In this document: piece by piece, positions 33,461-41,552 of the stretch
Layout of the letters: every line of letters begins with the position of its first letter
How positions within the stretch are numbered: the first letter of the stretch is position 1
NCBI RefSeq assembly: GCF_049059935.1
Contig: NZ_JBMGQR010000022.1
Coordinates: 1 to 56,508, forward strand
Direction of reading: 5' to 3'
Length of the DNA stretch: 56,508 nucleotides
Source: JAURVT01 sp049059935
GTDB taxonomy: Bacteria > Actinomycetota > Actinomycetes > Propionibacteriales > Nocardioidaceae
The notes under the pieces: model-generated
The model's input: the letters and a program-made list of their open reading frames with translations, nothing else
The model's database searches: none
Told to the model about the DNA's origin: nothing
Translations under genes and position numbers: made by a program

Positions 33461-34279
33461 TCAGGAGGTGGGGGTGGGCAGGGCGCCCTTGAACGGGTCG
33501 TTCTTGGTGATCTGGTCGGCCGGCGGGGCCTGGACGTCGACGTCCTCGCCCCACTTGCTGAAGTCGAGGCGGACGTCGGCGCCGCTGACCTGAGTGGTGA
33601 CGCGGCGCGGCAGGTTGTCCTCGCCCACCCAGAAGGTGGCGGTGACCTCCGACGGGACGCCGGCGGTGCTGCCGGACGCCTCGGCGCCCGCACCGGCGGC
33701 GGCCTGCGCCTTGGCGGTGTCGACGACGACCTCGTACGGCTGCGCCTGCACGCCGTCGATCTCCTTGGGCGACCCCTTCTTCTCGAAGGACGTGATCGAG
33801 CCCTCGAGCGCCTTGAGGCTGGCCGCGGGGTCCATCTGGTCGACGACGCCGCCGAACGACTTGGCGAGCGGGTTGCTCGGGTCGTCGAGGTCGATGGTCG
33901 CGAACTTGTTCTCGCTCAGCGGGCCGAGGTTGGTGTACAGGGTGCCGTCGACGAGGCGGACCTCGACCTGCCCCATGCCGGGCACGGTCAGCTTCATCGC
34001 CATCGAGCTGTCGGCACCGCTCTCGCCGACCTCGACGTCCCCCTCGGCCTCCACCTGCTGCGAGCCGGCGTCGGCCTTCAGCGTCAGGTGGGTGGTGCGC
34101 GCCTCGCGCTGGGCCTGCCCGACCTGGTCGACGAAGTTGGCCTGCGTCAGCGTGGCGGTCGTCCCGCTCGAGACGTTGGAGGCCTCGTCCGAGGCGGCCT
34201 GCTCGGCGCCGCCGCCGCAGGCGGTCAGGGTGAGGGCGGCCGCGGCGATGCCGGCGACGAGGGTGGGGCGGAGCTTCAT
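33461..34279 (-). CDS. LppX/LprG-like lipoprotein
   Basis: The product is 272 aa from ATG 34279. The signal peptide ends in a lipobox (ALTLTAC, then GGG), so it is lipid-anchored outside the membrane. The body has the LppX/LprAFG pattern: HLTLKADAGSQQVEAEGDVEV, VDGTLYTNLGPLSENKFATID (core VDGTLYTNLG), YEVVVDTAK, then ATFWVGEDNLPRRVTT. Family members have a large hydrophobic cavity and shuttle triacylglycerides or related lipids between membrane and cell wall. It sits alone between rplA and rplJ on the same strand, and a lipid role near the mce operon is plausible. It ends behind an R2 repeat. Confidence 0.85.
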   Translation of the reverse strand: MKLRPTLVAGIAAAALTLTACGGGAEQAASDEASNVSSGTTATLTQANFVDQVGQAQREARTTHLTLKADAGSQQVEAEGDVEVGESGADSSMAMKLTVPGMGQVEVRLVDGTLYTNLGPLSENKFATIDLDDPSNPLAKSFGGVVDQMDPAASLKALEGSITSFEKKGSPKEIDGVQAQPYEVVVDTAKAQAAAGAGAEASGSTAGVPSEVTATFWVGEDNLPRRVTTQVSGADVRLDFSKWGEDVDVQAPPADQITKNDPFKGALPTPTS

Positions 34280-34371
34280 GGTTCTCCCGGTCGAGAGGGT
34301 GGCGCGGGGCGTGACGGGTGGTCCTGTCCCAGGGTAGGGCCCGCGGGCAAGGGCACGCCCGGGGACGCACG

Positions 34372-34403
34372 ACGCCCCGCGACCGGTGTCGGTCGCGGGG
34401 CGT
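34372..34403 (-). terminator. Terminator after rplA
   Basis: A perfect 14-bp stem (ACGCCCCGCGACCG with CGGTCGCGGGGCGT) with loop GTGT lies 27 bp past the rplA stop. It closes the secE-nusG-rplK-rplA unit. Confidence 0.85.
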
Positions 34404-34430
34404 GGTGGGTGCGCCGGGGCGCGGGGTGCG

Positions 34431-35150
34431 TCAGGCCTCGACGTCGTCGGAGGCCACGTTGCGGGTGCGGTTGGGGTCGACGGGGACGCCGGGGCCCATG
34501 GTCGTCGACATCGTCACCTTGCGGATGTAGCGGCCCTTGGAGCTGGCCGGCTTGAGCCGCAGCACCTCCTCGAGCGCCGCCGCGTAGTTCTCCGCGAGCT
34601 GCTCGACGGTGAACGACGACTTGCCGATCAGGAAGTGCAGGTTGGAGTGGCGGTCGATGCGGAACTCGATCTTGCCGCCCTTGATGTCCGACACGGCCTT
34701 GGAGACGTTGGGGGTCACCGTGCCGGTCTTGGGGTTGGGCATCAGGTTGCGGGGGCCGAGGACGCGTCCGAGGCGACCGACCTTGCCCATCATGTCGGGC
34801 GTCGCGACGACGGCGTCGAAGTCGAGCCAGCCACCGCTGACCTTCTCGACCATGTCGTCGGAGCCGACGAAGTCGGCGCCGGCCTCGATGGCCGCCTCGG
34901 CGTTCGCACCGGTGGCGAACACCAGGACGCGGGCCGTCTTGCCGGTGCCGTGCGGCAGGTTGACCGTGCCGCGGACCATCTGGTCGGCCTTGCGGGGGTC
35001 GACGCCGAGACGCATCGACACGTCGACGCTGGAGTCGAACTTCTTGCTGCCGGACTGCTTGGCCAGGGCCACCGCCTGCACGGGGCTGTAGAGGTTGTCC
35101 GGGTCGATCTTCTCGGCGACCTCGCGGTACGCCTTGCTGCGCTGTGCCAT
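34431..35150 (-). CDS. rplA: 50S ribosomal protein L1
   Basis: The product is 239 aa from ATG 35150 (MAQRSKAYREVAEKIDPD), with GGAGAAACC upstream. The L1 signature region VGRLGRVLGPRNLMPNPKTGTV is present (core LGPRNLMPNPKTGT). L1 binds 23S rRNA at the E-site stalk and can repress its own operon by binding the mRNA. It lies 130 bp after rplK. Confidence 0.97.
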   Translation of the reverse strand: MAQRSKAYREVAEKIDPDNLYSPVQAVALAKQSGSKKFDSSVDVSMRLGVDPRKADQMVRGTVNLPHGTGKTARVLVFATGANAEAAIEAGADFVGSDDMVEKVSGGWLDFDAVVATPDMMGKVGRLGRVLGPRNLMPNPKTGTVTPNVSKAVSDIKGGKIEFRIDRHSNLHFLIGKSSFTVEQLAENYAAALEEVLRLKPASSKGRYIRKVTMSTTMGPGVPVDPNRTRNVASDDVEA

Positions 35151-35280
35151 GTCTGGTTTCTCCTCACCAGGGTGTGGTCGTCGGGCCATGCGCGTGCCCT
35201 GCCACAGAACTGTCGGGTGGTTGGTCCGGCCGGGGCCGGGTGCTGCGAGCCACGTCGTGGACGCGGCGGGACGACCTGCG

Positions 35281-35709
35281 TCAGTCGACGGTGACGCCCA
35301 TGGAGCGCGCGGTGCCCGCGACGATCTTCATGGCGGCGTCGAGGTCGGTGGCGTTCAGGTCGGGGAGCTTGGTCTCGGCGATCTCGCGGACCTGGTCCTT
35401 CGACAGCGAGGCGACCTTGTCGGTGTGGGGGGTCGCGGAGCCGCTCTTGATGCCCGCGGCCTTCTTGATCAGCTCGGCTGCCGGCGGCGTCTTGGTGACG
35501 AACGTGAACGACCGGTCCTCGAAGATGGTGATCTCGACGGGGACGACGTTGCCACGCATGGCCTCGGTCGAGGCGTTGTACGCCTTGCAGAACTCCATGA
35601 TGTTGACGCCGTGCGGGCCCAGGGCCGTACCGACGGGCGGGGCGGGGGTGGCCGCACCGGCCTGCAGCTGCACCTTGACGAGTGCGGCGATCTTCTTCTT
35701 CGGAGGCAT
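35281..35709 (-). CDS. rplK: 50S ribosomal protein L11
   Basis: The product is 142 aa starting MPPKKKIAALVKVQLQAG, with the PPVGTALGPHGVNIMEFCK loop and a C-terminal RNA-binding domain ending ARSMGVTVD. L11 forms the GTPase-associated centre with 23S rRNA and is needed for the stringent response by RelA. It lies 84 bp downstream of nusG. Confidence 0.98.
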   Translation of the reverse strand: MPPKKKIAALVKVQLQAGAATPAPPVGTALGPHGVNIMEFCKAYNASTEAMRGNVVPVEITIFEDRSFTFVTKTPPAAELIKKAAGIKSGSATPHTDKVASLSKDQVREIAETKLPDLNATDLDAAMKIVAGTARSMGVTVD

Positions 35710-35793
35710 GTCTCTTCCTTCTCGTGGTCATGGTGGGCCTGCCTCGGCCCTGCCACTGGTGGGTGGTGCTGCCCGGCCGAGCCGGGCGGTGCG

Positions 35794-36903
35794 TCAGGCG
35801 CGCTGCACCTGGGTGAAGCTGAGCTCCACCGGTGTCTCGCGCCCGAAGATCTCGACGAGGGCCTTGACCCTCTGGGCGTCCACGTTGATCTCGGTGATCG
35901 TGGCGTGGAGCGTGGCGAACGGCCCGTCGACGACCATGACCGAGTCGCCGACCGCGAAGTCGTCGAACTCGACCTTGGGGGCCGACGGCTTGGACGCGGC
36001 GCCGCCGCTCTCGGCGGGGGCGTTCGCGGCGGCCTCGGCCTCGACGGCGGGCGCCAGCATGCTCTCGACCTCGGACAGGCTGAGCGGCACCGGCTGGTGG
36101 GAGTTGCCCACGAACCCGGTGACCGACGGCGTGTGGCGCACGGCGCCCCAGGACTCGTCGTTGAGGTCCATGCGGACCAGGACGTAGCCGGGGAGCGTGG
36201 TGCGCTTGACCAGCTTGCGCTGGCCGTTCTTGATCTCGGCGACCTCCTCGGTGGGGACGACCACCTCGAAGATGAAGTCCTCCATGTTCAGCGAGGTGGT
36301 GCGGTTCTCCAGGTTCGCCTTGACCCTGTTCTCCATGCCGGAGTAGGTGTGCACGACGTACCAGTCGCCGAACTGGGAGTACAGGCGCTCGCGGAACTCC
36401 TGCAGCGGGTCGGACGGCGCGTCGTCCGCGGCCTCCTCGGCGAGGGTCTCCTCCTCGTCGGCCTCGGCGGCCGCCTCGACCTCGGCGCCGTCGGACTCGG
36501 CCTGCTCCACCAGCGCGTCGGCCTCGGGGTCGGGGTCGACGTCGGCGGCGGTGACCTCGTCGGAGGGCAGCACGGCGTCGTCCTCGGGCTCGACGTCGAC
36601 GACGGGCTCGAGGTCGGCGTCCAGGCCGGCGTCCTCGCTCAGCTCGTCCTCGCCGGCGTCCACGACGTCCTGGTCGGGGAGCGTCCCGGCCTCGGTGACG
36701 TCGGACGCGGCGTCGAGGCCCTGCTCGTACTCGTCGATCTCGACGTCCTGCTCGAGGTCGGAGGCGCCCTCGGGAGCGACGTGCTCCTCGGCCTCGCGGA
36801 CGGCGGCGTCGGCCTCGGGGTCACCGAAGACGTCGTCCTCGGTCTCGAGGTCGACGTCGGTCTCGTCGTACGGCTGCGACACGCTGGGTTCCGTCACCTT
36901 CAC
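35794..36903 (-). CDS. nusG: Transcription antitermination protein NusG with a long acidic N-terminal extension
   Basis: The product is 369 aa from GTG 36903; GTG 36897 is an equally in-frame alternative two codons later. Residues 1 to about 165 are extremely acidic and low-complexity (Asp/Glu/Ala/Val). The NGN domain starts at GDWYVVHTYSGMENRVKANL (about 179-280) and has TLPGYVLVRMDL. After an Ala/Ser/Pro linker, the KOW domain is at 312-369 (FAVGDSVMVVDGPFATLHATI). NusG binds RNA polymerase and links it to Rho or the ribosome. Typical NusG is about 180 aa, and actinobacterial ones are commonly 240-300 aa, so this extension is long. Confidence 0.95.
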   Translation of the reverse strand: MKVTEPSVSQPYDETDVDLETEDDVFGDPEADAAVREAEEHVAPEGASDLEQDVEIDEYEQGLDAASDVTEAGTLPDQDVVDAGEDELSEDAGLDADLEPVVDVEPEDDAVLPSDEVTAADVDPDPEADALVEQAESDGAEVEAAAEADEEETLAEEAADDAPSDPLQEFRERLYSQFGDWYVVHTYSGMENRVKANLENRTTSLNMEDFIFEVVVPTEEVAEIKNGQRKLVKRTTLPGYVLVRMDLNDESWGAVRHTPSVTGFVGNSHQPVPLSLSEVESMLAPAVEAEAAANAPAESGGAASKPSAPKVEFDDFAVGDSVMVVDGPFATLHATITEINVDAQRVKALVEIFGRETPVELSFTQVQRA

Positions 36904-36929
36904 ACTCGTCTGCTTGCCCGACCGAACGG

Positions 36930-37163
36930 TCAGGCGAAGATCTTGAAGATCAGCTGGCCGAACCCGTAGTCCAGGCCCGCCACGATCGCCATCATCACCA
37001 GCACGAACACGAGCACCACGAAGAAGTACGTGACGACCTGATCGCGCGTCGGCCAGACGACCTTGCGGAGCTCGGCCACGACCTGGCGGTAGAACGTCAG
37101 CGGCGGGGTCCGCTTGCCGCGGGGCTCCTGGCCGCCCTTGGTGCGGGACGAGGTGTCGGTCAC
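36930..37163 (-). CDS. secE: Preprotein translocase subunit SecE
   Basis: The product is 77 aa from GTG 37163 with GAGGAAGG upstream. It has a basic N-terminus, the amphipathic FYRQVVAELRKVVWPTRDQV segment (core AELRKVVWPTR, diagnostic of SecE) and a single transmembrane helix (VTYFFVVLVFVLVMMAIVAG). SecE clamps SecY in the translocon. It lies between tRNA-Trp and nusG, the usual actinobacterial order. Confidence 0.97.
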   Translation of the reverse strand: MTDTSSRTKGGQEPRGKRTPPLTFYRQVVAELRKVVWPTRDQVVTYFFVVLVFVLVMMAIVAGLDYGFGQLIFKIFA

Positions 37164-37226
37164 CGGTGACGCCTTCCTCTGGTCGCAGTGCTGGATGCTG
37201 ATCTGGTCGGTGCTGATGTGGTCTTG

Positions 37227-37299
37227 CAGGGCACGAGGGACTTGAACCCCCAACCTTCGGTTTTGGAGACCGATGCTCTGCCAGTTGAGCTAGTGCCCT
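37227..37299 (-). tRNA. tRNA-Trp (CCA)
   Basis: The minus strand gives AGGGCAC...GTGCCCT acceptor pairing, a D-arm with AGCTCAACTGGCAGAGC, the anticodon loop CTCCAAA (anticodon CCA) and a T-arm with GGTTCAAGTCC. It is 73 nt including discriminator G, and CCA is not encoded. It precedes secE, as in mycobacteria. Confidence 0.97.
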
Positions 37300-37483
37300 A
37301 CGGCGGTCCGTCCCGGTCGGCACACCGTCGAGGGCATGGCGATCAAGGGCGGGGATCCACCAGCATCGAAGTGTACGGGAGGGCGCGGCGGCGAGTCGAA
37401 CCGAGGTGCGTGGCCCGTCAAGACCGCCGCAAGCCGTCCCGGGTCGGCGTCGACGGCGCCCCGACGGCTGACACCATGGTCGC

Positions 37484-38560
37484 GTGAGAGCCGTGCGTGA
37501 GCTTCCCAAGGCCCATCTGCACCTGCACTTCACCGGGTCCATGCGCCACGGGACCCTCCTCGAGCTCGCCGAGCGGGACGGGATCTCCCTCCCGGCGGCG
37601 CTGATCGAGGAGTGGCCGCCCGAGCTGGTGGCCACCGACGAGAAGGGCTGGTTCCGCTTCCAGCGCCTGTACGACGTGGCCCGCTCGGTCCTGCGCACCG
37701 AGGACGACGTGCGCCGGCTCGTGCGGGAGGCGGCCGAGGACGACGTCGCCGACGGCTCGGTGTGGACCGAGATCCAGGTCGACCCGTCGGGGTACGGCGC
37801 GCGCTTCGGCGGGATCACCGCGTTCACCGACCTCGTGCTCGACGCGGTCGCCTCGGCCGAGCGCGACACCGGGCTGGGCATGCGCGTGGTGATCGCCGCC
37901 AACCGGACGCGGCACCCCCTGGACGCGCGCACGCTGGCGCGGCTGGCCGCGCAGTACGTCGGACGCGGTGTCGTCGGGTTCGGGCTGTCGAACGACGAGC
38001 GGCGCGGCACCACCGAGGACTTCGCGCGGGCGTTCGAGATCGCGCGGCACGCGGGCCTGGCCAGCACCCCGCACGGCGGCGAGCTGCGCGGGCCCGACAA
38101 CGTCCGGGCCTGCCTGCAGCACCTGCACGCCGACCGCCTCGGCCACGGTGTCCGCAGCGTCGAGGACCCCGCGACGCTCGAGGCCGTCCGCGAGGCCGGC
38201 GTCACGCTCGAGGTGTGCCCGGCGTCGAACGTCGCCCTGGGTGTCTACGACACCTACCAGGAGGTGCCGGTGCGACAGATCGTGGACGCCGGCGTGCAGG
38301 TGAGCCTCGGCGCCGACGACCCGCTGCTCTTCGGCACCCGCCTGGCCGGCCAGTACTCGATCCTGCGGGCGAGCCAGGACTTCTCCGACGCCGAGCTGGC
38401 CGGCCTCGCCGCGTCCTCGTTGCGCGGCTCCTTCGCACCCGACGACGTCAAGGCGACCGCCCTCGCCGGCGTCGACGCGTGGCTCGCGAGCGCACCCGAC
38501 GCGGACCCGCCTGACACCGGCGACGTGCCCGCCTCCCGACCCCCGACCGTGGGAGGGTGA
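37484..38560 (+). CDS. add: Adenosine deaminase family protein
   Basis: The product is 358 aa from GTG 37484; GTG 37493 is an in-frame alternative. Metal and active-site motifs of the adenosine/AMP deaminase superfamily are present: KAHLHLHFTGS (HxH zinc ligands), STPHGGE, RLGHGVR, CPASNVALG and LGADDPLLF. The enzyme would convert adenosine (or a related aminopurine) to inosine. The Asp-Asp-Pro signature is intact. The C-terminus adds a short Pro-rich tail. It is transcribed away from tRNA-Trp and is followed four bases later by a DUF4190-like gene. Substrate preference cannot be read from the sequence. Confidence 0.85.
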   Translation: MRAVRELPKAHLHLHFTGSMRHGTLLELAERDGISLPAALIEEWPPELVATDEKGWFRFQRLYDVARSVLRTEDDVRRLVREAAEDDVADGSVWTEIQVDPSGYGARFGGITAFTDLVLDAVASAERDTGLGMRVVIAANRTRHPLDARTLARLAAQYVGRGVVGFGLSNDERRGTTEDFARAFEIARHAGLASTPHGGELRGPDNVRACLQHLHADRLGHGVRSVEDPATLEAVREAGVTLEVCPASNVALGVYDTYQEVPVRQIVDAGVQVSLGADDPLLFGTRLAGQYSILRASQDFSDAELAGLAASSLRGSFAPDDVKATALAGVDAWLASAPDADPPDTGDVPASRPPTVGG

Positions 38561-38564
38561 CCCC

Positions 38565-39089
38565 ATGAGCACCTCGGACTCCAGCGGGCAGGGACCCGAC
38601 GACCAGCAGCCGCCGTCGGGCGACTCCTCCCCCGACTACTGGGAGCAGCAGAGCGGGCAGGGCGGCACGCAGTCGTGGGGCCAGCCGCCGCAGTCGTACG
38701 GCCAGCAGGGGTACGGACAGCAGCAGTACGGCCAGCAGGGGTACGGGCAGCAGCCCTACCCGCAGGGCGGGTACGGCCAGCAGGGCTACGCGCAGCAGGG
38801 GTACGGCTACGGCCCGCCGCCCAAGCACCCGCAGGCCACGACGGTGCTGGTCGTGGGCATCCTCGGCCTGCTCATCTGCCAGATCGCCTCGCCGTTCGCC
38901 TGGGTCATGGGTGGACGCGCGCTCAAGGAGGTCAACGCCAACCCCGGCCGCTACTCCGGCGAGGGCGAGCTCAAGGCCGGCTGGATCTGCGGCATCATCG
39001 GCAGCGTCCTGCTCGGGCTGAGCCTCCTCGCGGTCGCGTTCTTCGTCGTCATCGCCATCGTCGCGGGCGCGAGCTCGACGTCACCGTGA
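38565..39089 (+). CDS. DUF4190-like membrane protein with Gln/Gly/Tyr-rich N-terminus, copy 1
   Basis: The product is 174 aa. The N-terminal ~85 residues are low-complexity, with repeated YGQQGYGQQ units, resembling prion-like or phase-separating segments. Two transmembrane helices (TVLVVGILGLLICQIASPFA and IIGSVLLGLSLLAVAFFVVIA) flank GGRALKEVNANPGRYSGEGE, the pattern of DUF4190 proteins. Function is unknown. Its stop overlaps the GTG of a second protein of the same type (GTGA at 39086-39089). Confidence 0.75.
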   Translation: MSTSDSSGQGPDDQQPPSGDSSPDYWEQQSGQGGTQSWGQPPQSYGQQGYGQQQYGQQGYGQQPYPQGGYGQQGYAQQGYGYGPPPKHPQATTVLVVGILGLLICQIASPFAWVMGGRALKEVNANPGRYSGEGELKAGWICGIIGSVLLGLSLLAVAFFVVIAIVAGASSTSP

Positions 39090-39631
39090 GCGACCAGGGC
39101 ACCCCGCCGCAGGACCCGGCCGGCCAGGGCACCCCGCCCCAGCAGCCGCCGTCGTACGGCTACGGGCCTCCGCCCGGGTACGGCCCGCCGCCGGGCTACG
39201 GACCACCGCCCGGGTACGGTCCCCCGCCGGGCTACGGACCGCCGCAGCAGGGCTGGGGCTACGCGCCCCCGCCGGCGCCCAACGCGCCCGGAGCCGTCGC
39301 CGCGCTCGTGATGGGCATCATCGCGATCGCCGGCGGGTTCGTCTGCTTCCTGCCCGTGCTCGTCGCCCCCGTGGCCTGGGTGTTCGGCCACCGGGCCGTG
39401 CGGTTCATCGACCGCTCCGAGCCCGGCGCCTACACGGGCCGCGGCATGGCCCTGGCCGGATGGATCCTCGGCGTCGTCGGCACGGTGCTGCTCGTGCTCG
39501 CCGTCGTCGGCGTGGTCGTGCTCGTGGTCATCGGGGCCAACGGCGGCTTCGAGCCGAGCGACCCCTCGCCCACCTTCGGCGACGAGCCCGACCTCGGCGC
39601 GCGCCTGCTGCTGGGCCTGCTCGGTCGCTGA
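39086..39631 (+). CDS. DUF4190-like membrane protein with Pro/Gly/Tyr-rich N-terminus, copy 2
   Basis: The product is 181 aa from GTG 39086. The N-terminal ~60 residues carry tandem PPGYGP units, then two hydrophobic segments (VAALVMGIIAIAGGFVCFLP and AGWILGVVGTVLLVLAVVGV) around FGHRAVRFIDRSEPGAYTGRG (core GHRAVRFIDRSEPGAYTG). It is a paralogue of the previous gene with a different repeat type. Its TGA (39629-39631) directly abuts the stop codon of murB on the other strand. Confidence 0.75.
   Translation: MSDQGTPPQDPAGQGTPPQQPPSYGYGPPPGYGPPPGYGPPPGYGPPPGYGPPQQGWGYAPPPAPNAPGAVAALVMGIIAIAGGFVCFLPVLVAPVAWVFGHRAVRFIDRSEPGAYTGRGMALAGWILGVVGTVLLVLAVVGVVVLVVIGANGGFEPSDPSPTFGDEPDLGARLLLGLLGR
39172..39245 (+). 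repeat. Tandem coding repeat (PPGYGP units)
   Basis: Four consecutive units of about 18-19 bp per PPPGYG encode the proline/glycine/tyrosine-rich N-terminus. Units alternate between two codon spellings (cccgggtacgg and ccgggctacgg). Confidence 0.7.
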
Positions 39632-40669
39632 CTACAGCTCGCACCCCACGAGCACCGGCTCGTTGACGAGGTCGACGCCGTACCGCCGACGCACGCCGTC
39701 GCGCACCTCGCGGGCCAGGGCGAGCAGGTCGGCGCTGGTGGCGTGGCCGCGGTTGGTCAGCGCGAGCGTGTGCTTGGTCGACAGGGTGGCCTCGCCGGTG
39801 CCGTGGCCGCGCTCGAAGCCCGCGCGGTCGATCAGCCACGCGGCACTGGTCTTGACGGTGCCGTCGGGCTGGGGGAAGCGCGGCGCGTCGGCGGGCAGGT
39901 CGGCGGCGGCGTCGGCGGTGAGCACCGGGTTGGTGAAGAACGAGCCGGCGCTCCAGGTGTCGTGGTCGGCGGCGTCGAGCACCATGCCCTTGCCCGCACG
40001 CAGGCGCAGCACCGCGTCGCGCACGTCCTGGGCGGGGGCGCGCTCACCCACCTCGACGCCGAGGGTGCGCGCCAGCTCGGCGTAGGCGACCGGTCCGGAC
40101 AGGTCGGCCAGCGCCAGCTGGAAGCTCACCGTCAGCACCACGTAGCGGCCGGGCTCGGCCTTGAAACGGCTGTGCCGGTAGCCGAAGTCGCAGTCGGCGG
40201 CCGCCAACGTGCGCACCCGCCGGTCGTGACGGTCGTAGGTGCGGACGCTCGCGATCGTCTGCGCGACCTCCTGGCCGTAGGCGCCGACGTTCTGCACCGG
40301 CGACGCGCCCACGAGCCCGGGGATGCCCGAGAGCGCCTCGACGCCCTGCCAGCCCTGCGCCACGGTGTGCGCGACGAACTCGTCCCACGGCTCGCCGGCC
40401 TGGACGGCCACGAGCGCGCCGCTGCACAGGTCGGCCTCCTCGGCGACGCCGCGCGAGCGGACGAGCACGACCGTGCCGTCGAACCCGGAGTCGTCGACGA
40501 GCAGGTTGCTGCCCCCGCCGACGACGAGCAGGGGCTCGCCGGCGGCGTCGAGGTCGGCGACGGTGCGCACCAGGGCCTCGGCGTCGTCGGCCACCACGAC
40601 CGAGCGGGCGGGCCCGCCGACGCGCAGCGTGGTGAGGTCGGCCAGGGTCTGCGGGGGCGCGTCAGGCAC
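39632..40669 (-). CDS. murB: UDP-N-acetylenolpyruvoylglucosamine reductase
   Basis: The product is 345 aa from GTG 40669. FAD-binding motifs VVGGGSNLLVDDSGFDGTVV (core GGGSNLLV) and GIPGLVGASPVQNVGAYGQEV (core PVQNVGAYGQE) identify a type I MurB. The catalytic Ser is in WSAGSFFTNP, and the C-terminus is VNEPVLVGCEL. MurB reduces the enolpyruvyl ether to UDP-N-acetylmuramate with NADPH. Its start overlaps the end of hadB by eight bases, so it is translated as part of the rpmG-hadA-hadB-murB unit. Confidence 0.96.
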   Translation of the reverse strand: MPDAPPQTLADLTTLRVGGPARSVVVADDAEALVRTVADLDAAGEPLLVVGGGSNLLVDDSGFDGTVVLVRSRGVAEEADLCSGALVAVQAGEPWDEFVAHTVAQGWQGVEALSGIPGLVGASPVQNVGAYGQEVAQTIASVRTYDRHDRRVRTLAAADCDFGYRHSRFKAEPGRYVVLTVSFQLALADLSGPVAYAELARTLGVEVGERAPAQDVRDAVLRLRAGKGMVLDAADHDTWSAGSFFTNPVLTADAAADLPADAPRFPQPDGTVKTSAAWLIDRAGFERGHGTGEATLSTKHTLALTNRGHATSADLLALAREVRDGVRRRYGVDLVNEPVLVGCEL

Positions 40670-41069
40670 CGGTGGCGACCTCGGCGCGGGCCTGGCCCAG
40701 CACCTTCTCGCCGGCGACGGTGACGGTGAGGTCGACCCGCACGCGTCCGTCCTCGCCCTCGGTGGCCACGCCGGTGACCTCGAGCGCCACGCCGGCGTCG
40801 TCGTCGGGCACGACGACCGGCTTGGAGAACCGCACGCCGAACGAGACGAGACGGTCGTCCGGGCCGAGCCAGGACGACAGGGCGCGACCGGCGAGCGCCA
40901 TCGTGAACATGCCGTGGGCGAGCACGCCGGGCAGGCCGACGTCGGTGGCCACGCGCTCGGACCAGTGGATGGGGTTGAAGTCGCCGCTGGCGCCGGCGTA
41001 CCGGACGAGGTCGGCGCGGGTGATCGGGAACTGGGAGGGGCCGAGATCGGCACCGGGGGTCAGCGTCAT
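40662..41069 (-). CDS. hadB: MaoC-like dehydratase (HadB type)
   Basis: The product is 135 aa, a single hot-dog domain. The hydratase-2 motif GDFNPIHWSE, with catalytic Asp and His, is present, so this is the catalytic partner of the pair. In mycobacteria HadAB dehydrates (3R)-hydroxyacyl-ACP in FAS-II. Here the gene order rpmG-hadA-hadB is the same, but murB follows and no hadC is seen. The ATG overlaps the hadA stop (ATGA). The substrate in this organism is inferred from family and synteny only. Confidence 0.88.
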   Translation of the reverse strand: MTLTPGADLGPSQFPITRADLVRYAGASGDFNPIHWSERVATDVGLPGVLAHGMFTMALAGRALSSWLGPDDRLVSFGVRFSKPVVVPDDDAGVALEVTGVATEGEDGRVRVDLTVTVAGEKVLGQARAEVATGA

Positions 41070-41488
41070 GGCAGGTCCGTGGGCTCGGGGGCGCGGTGGA
41101 CGAGGGTGGCGAACGCGGTGCAGACGTGCGCGCCGGACGCGTCGGTGACGTCGCTGCGGGTGCCGATGAAGTCGGCGCCGCCGCGCTGGCGGAGGGTGTC
41201 GACGGTGAGCTCGGCGACCAGCACGTCGCCCGGGACGACCGGGCGGGTGATCTCGAACCGCTGGTCGGCGTGGACGACGTTCTGCAGGCTGATGCCGACC
41301 TCGGGGTCGCGCATCAGGTCGGTCATCGCGCCGAAGGCGACCACGATCGGGAAGGTCGGGGGTGCCTGGCCGTCCGGGCCGGCGGGCTGGCCCACCGCGG
41401 CGGAGAACTCGGCGATCTTGGCGGCGCTGACGTCGTACGGCGCCGTGGGCGGGAAGGTACGACCGGCCAGGTCGGCTGGAACAGGCAT
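41066..41488 (-). CDS. hadA: MaoC N-terminal-domain dehydratase (HadA type)
   Basis: The product is 140 aa from ATG 41488. It has the FAS1-DH region / MaoC-N fold pattern (GRTFPPTAPYDVSAAKIAEFSAAVG, core YDVSAAKIAEFSAAVG) and HADQRFEITRPVVPGD. It lacks the Asp-x4-His hydratase motif, as expected for the non-catalytic, substrate-binding HadA subunit. It overlaps hadB by four bases and lies 64 bp downstream of rpmG. Confidence 0.87.
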   Translation of the reverse strand: MPVPADLAGRTFPPTAPYDVSAAKIAEFSAAVGQPAGPDGQAPPTFPIVVAFGAMTDLMRDPEVGISLQNVVHADQRFEITRPVVPGDVLVAELTVDTLRQRGGADFIGTRSDVTDASGAHVCTAFATLVHRAPEPTDLP

Positions 41489-41552
41489 GGCGCCGACGCT
41501 ACCAACTCGGGTAGTCGTCGGCGCCACGGACCGGCGGGCGCGAGGCCCAGCG

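Noticed and set aside
33139..33492. Plus-strand open frame across the rplJ leader and R2 repeat
   Set aside because: It runs through an RNA leader and palindromic repeat, has no ribosome-binding site and no recognisable domain.
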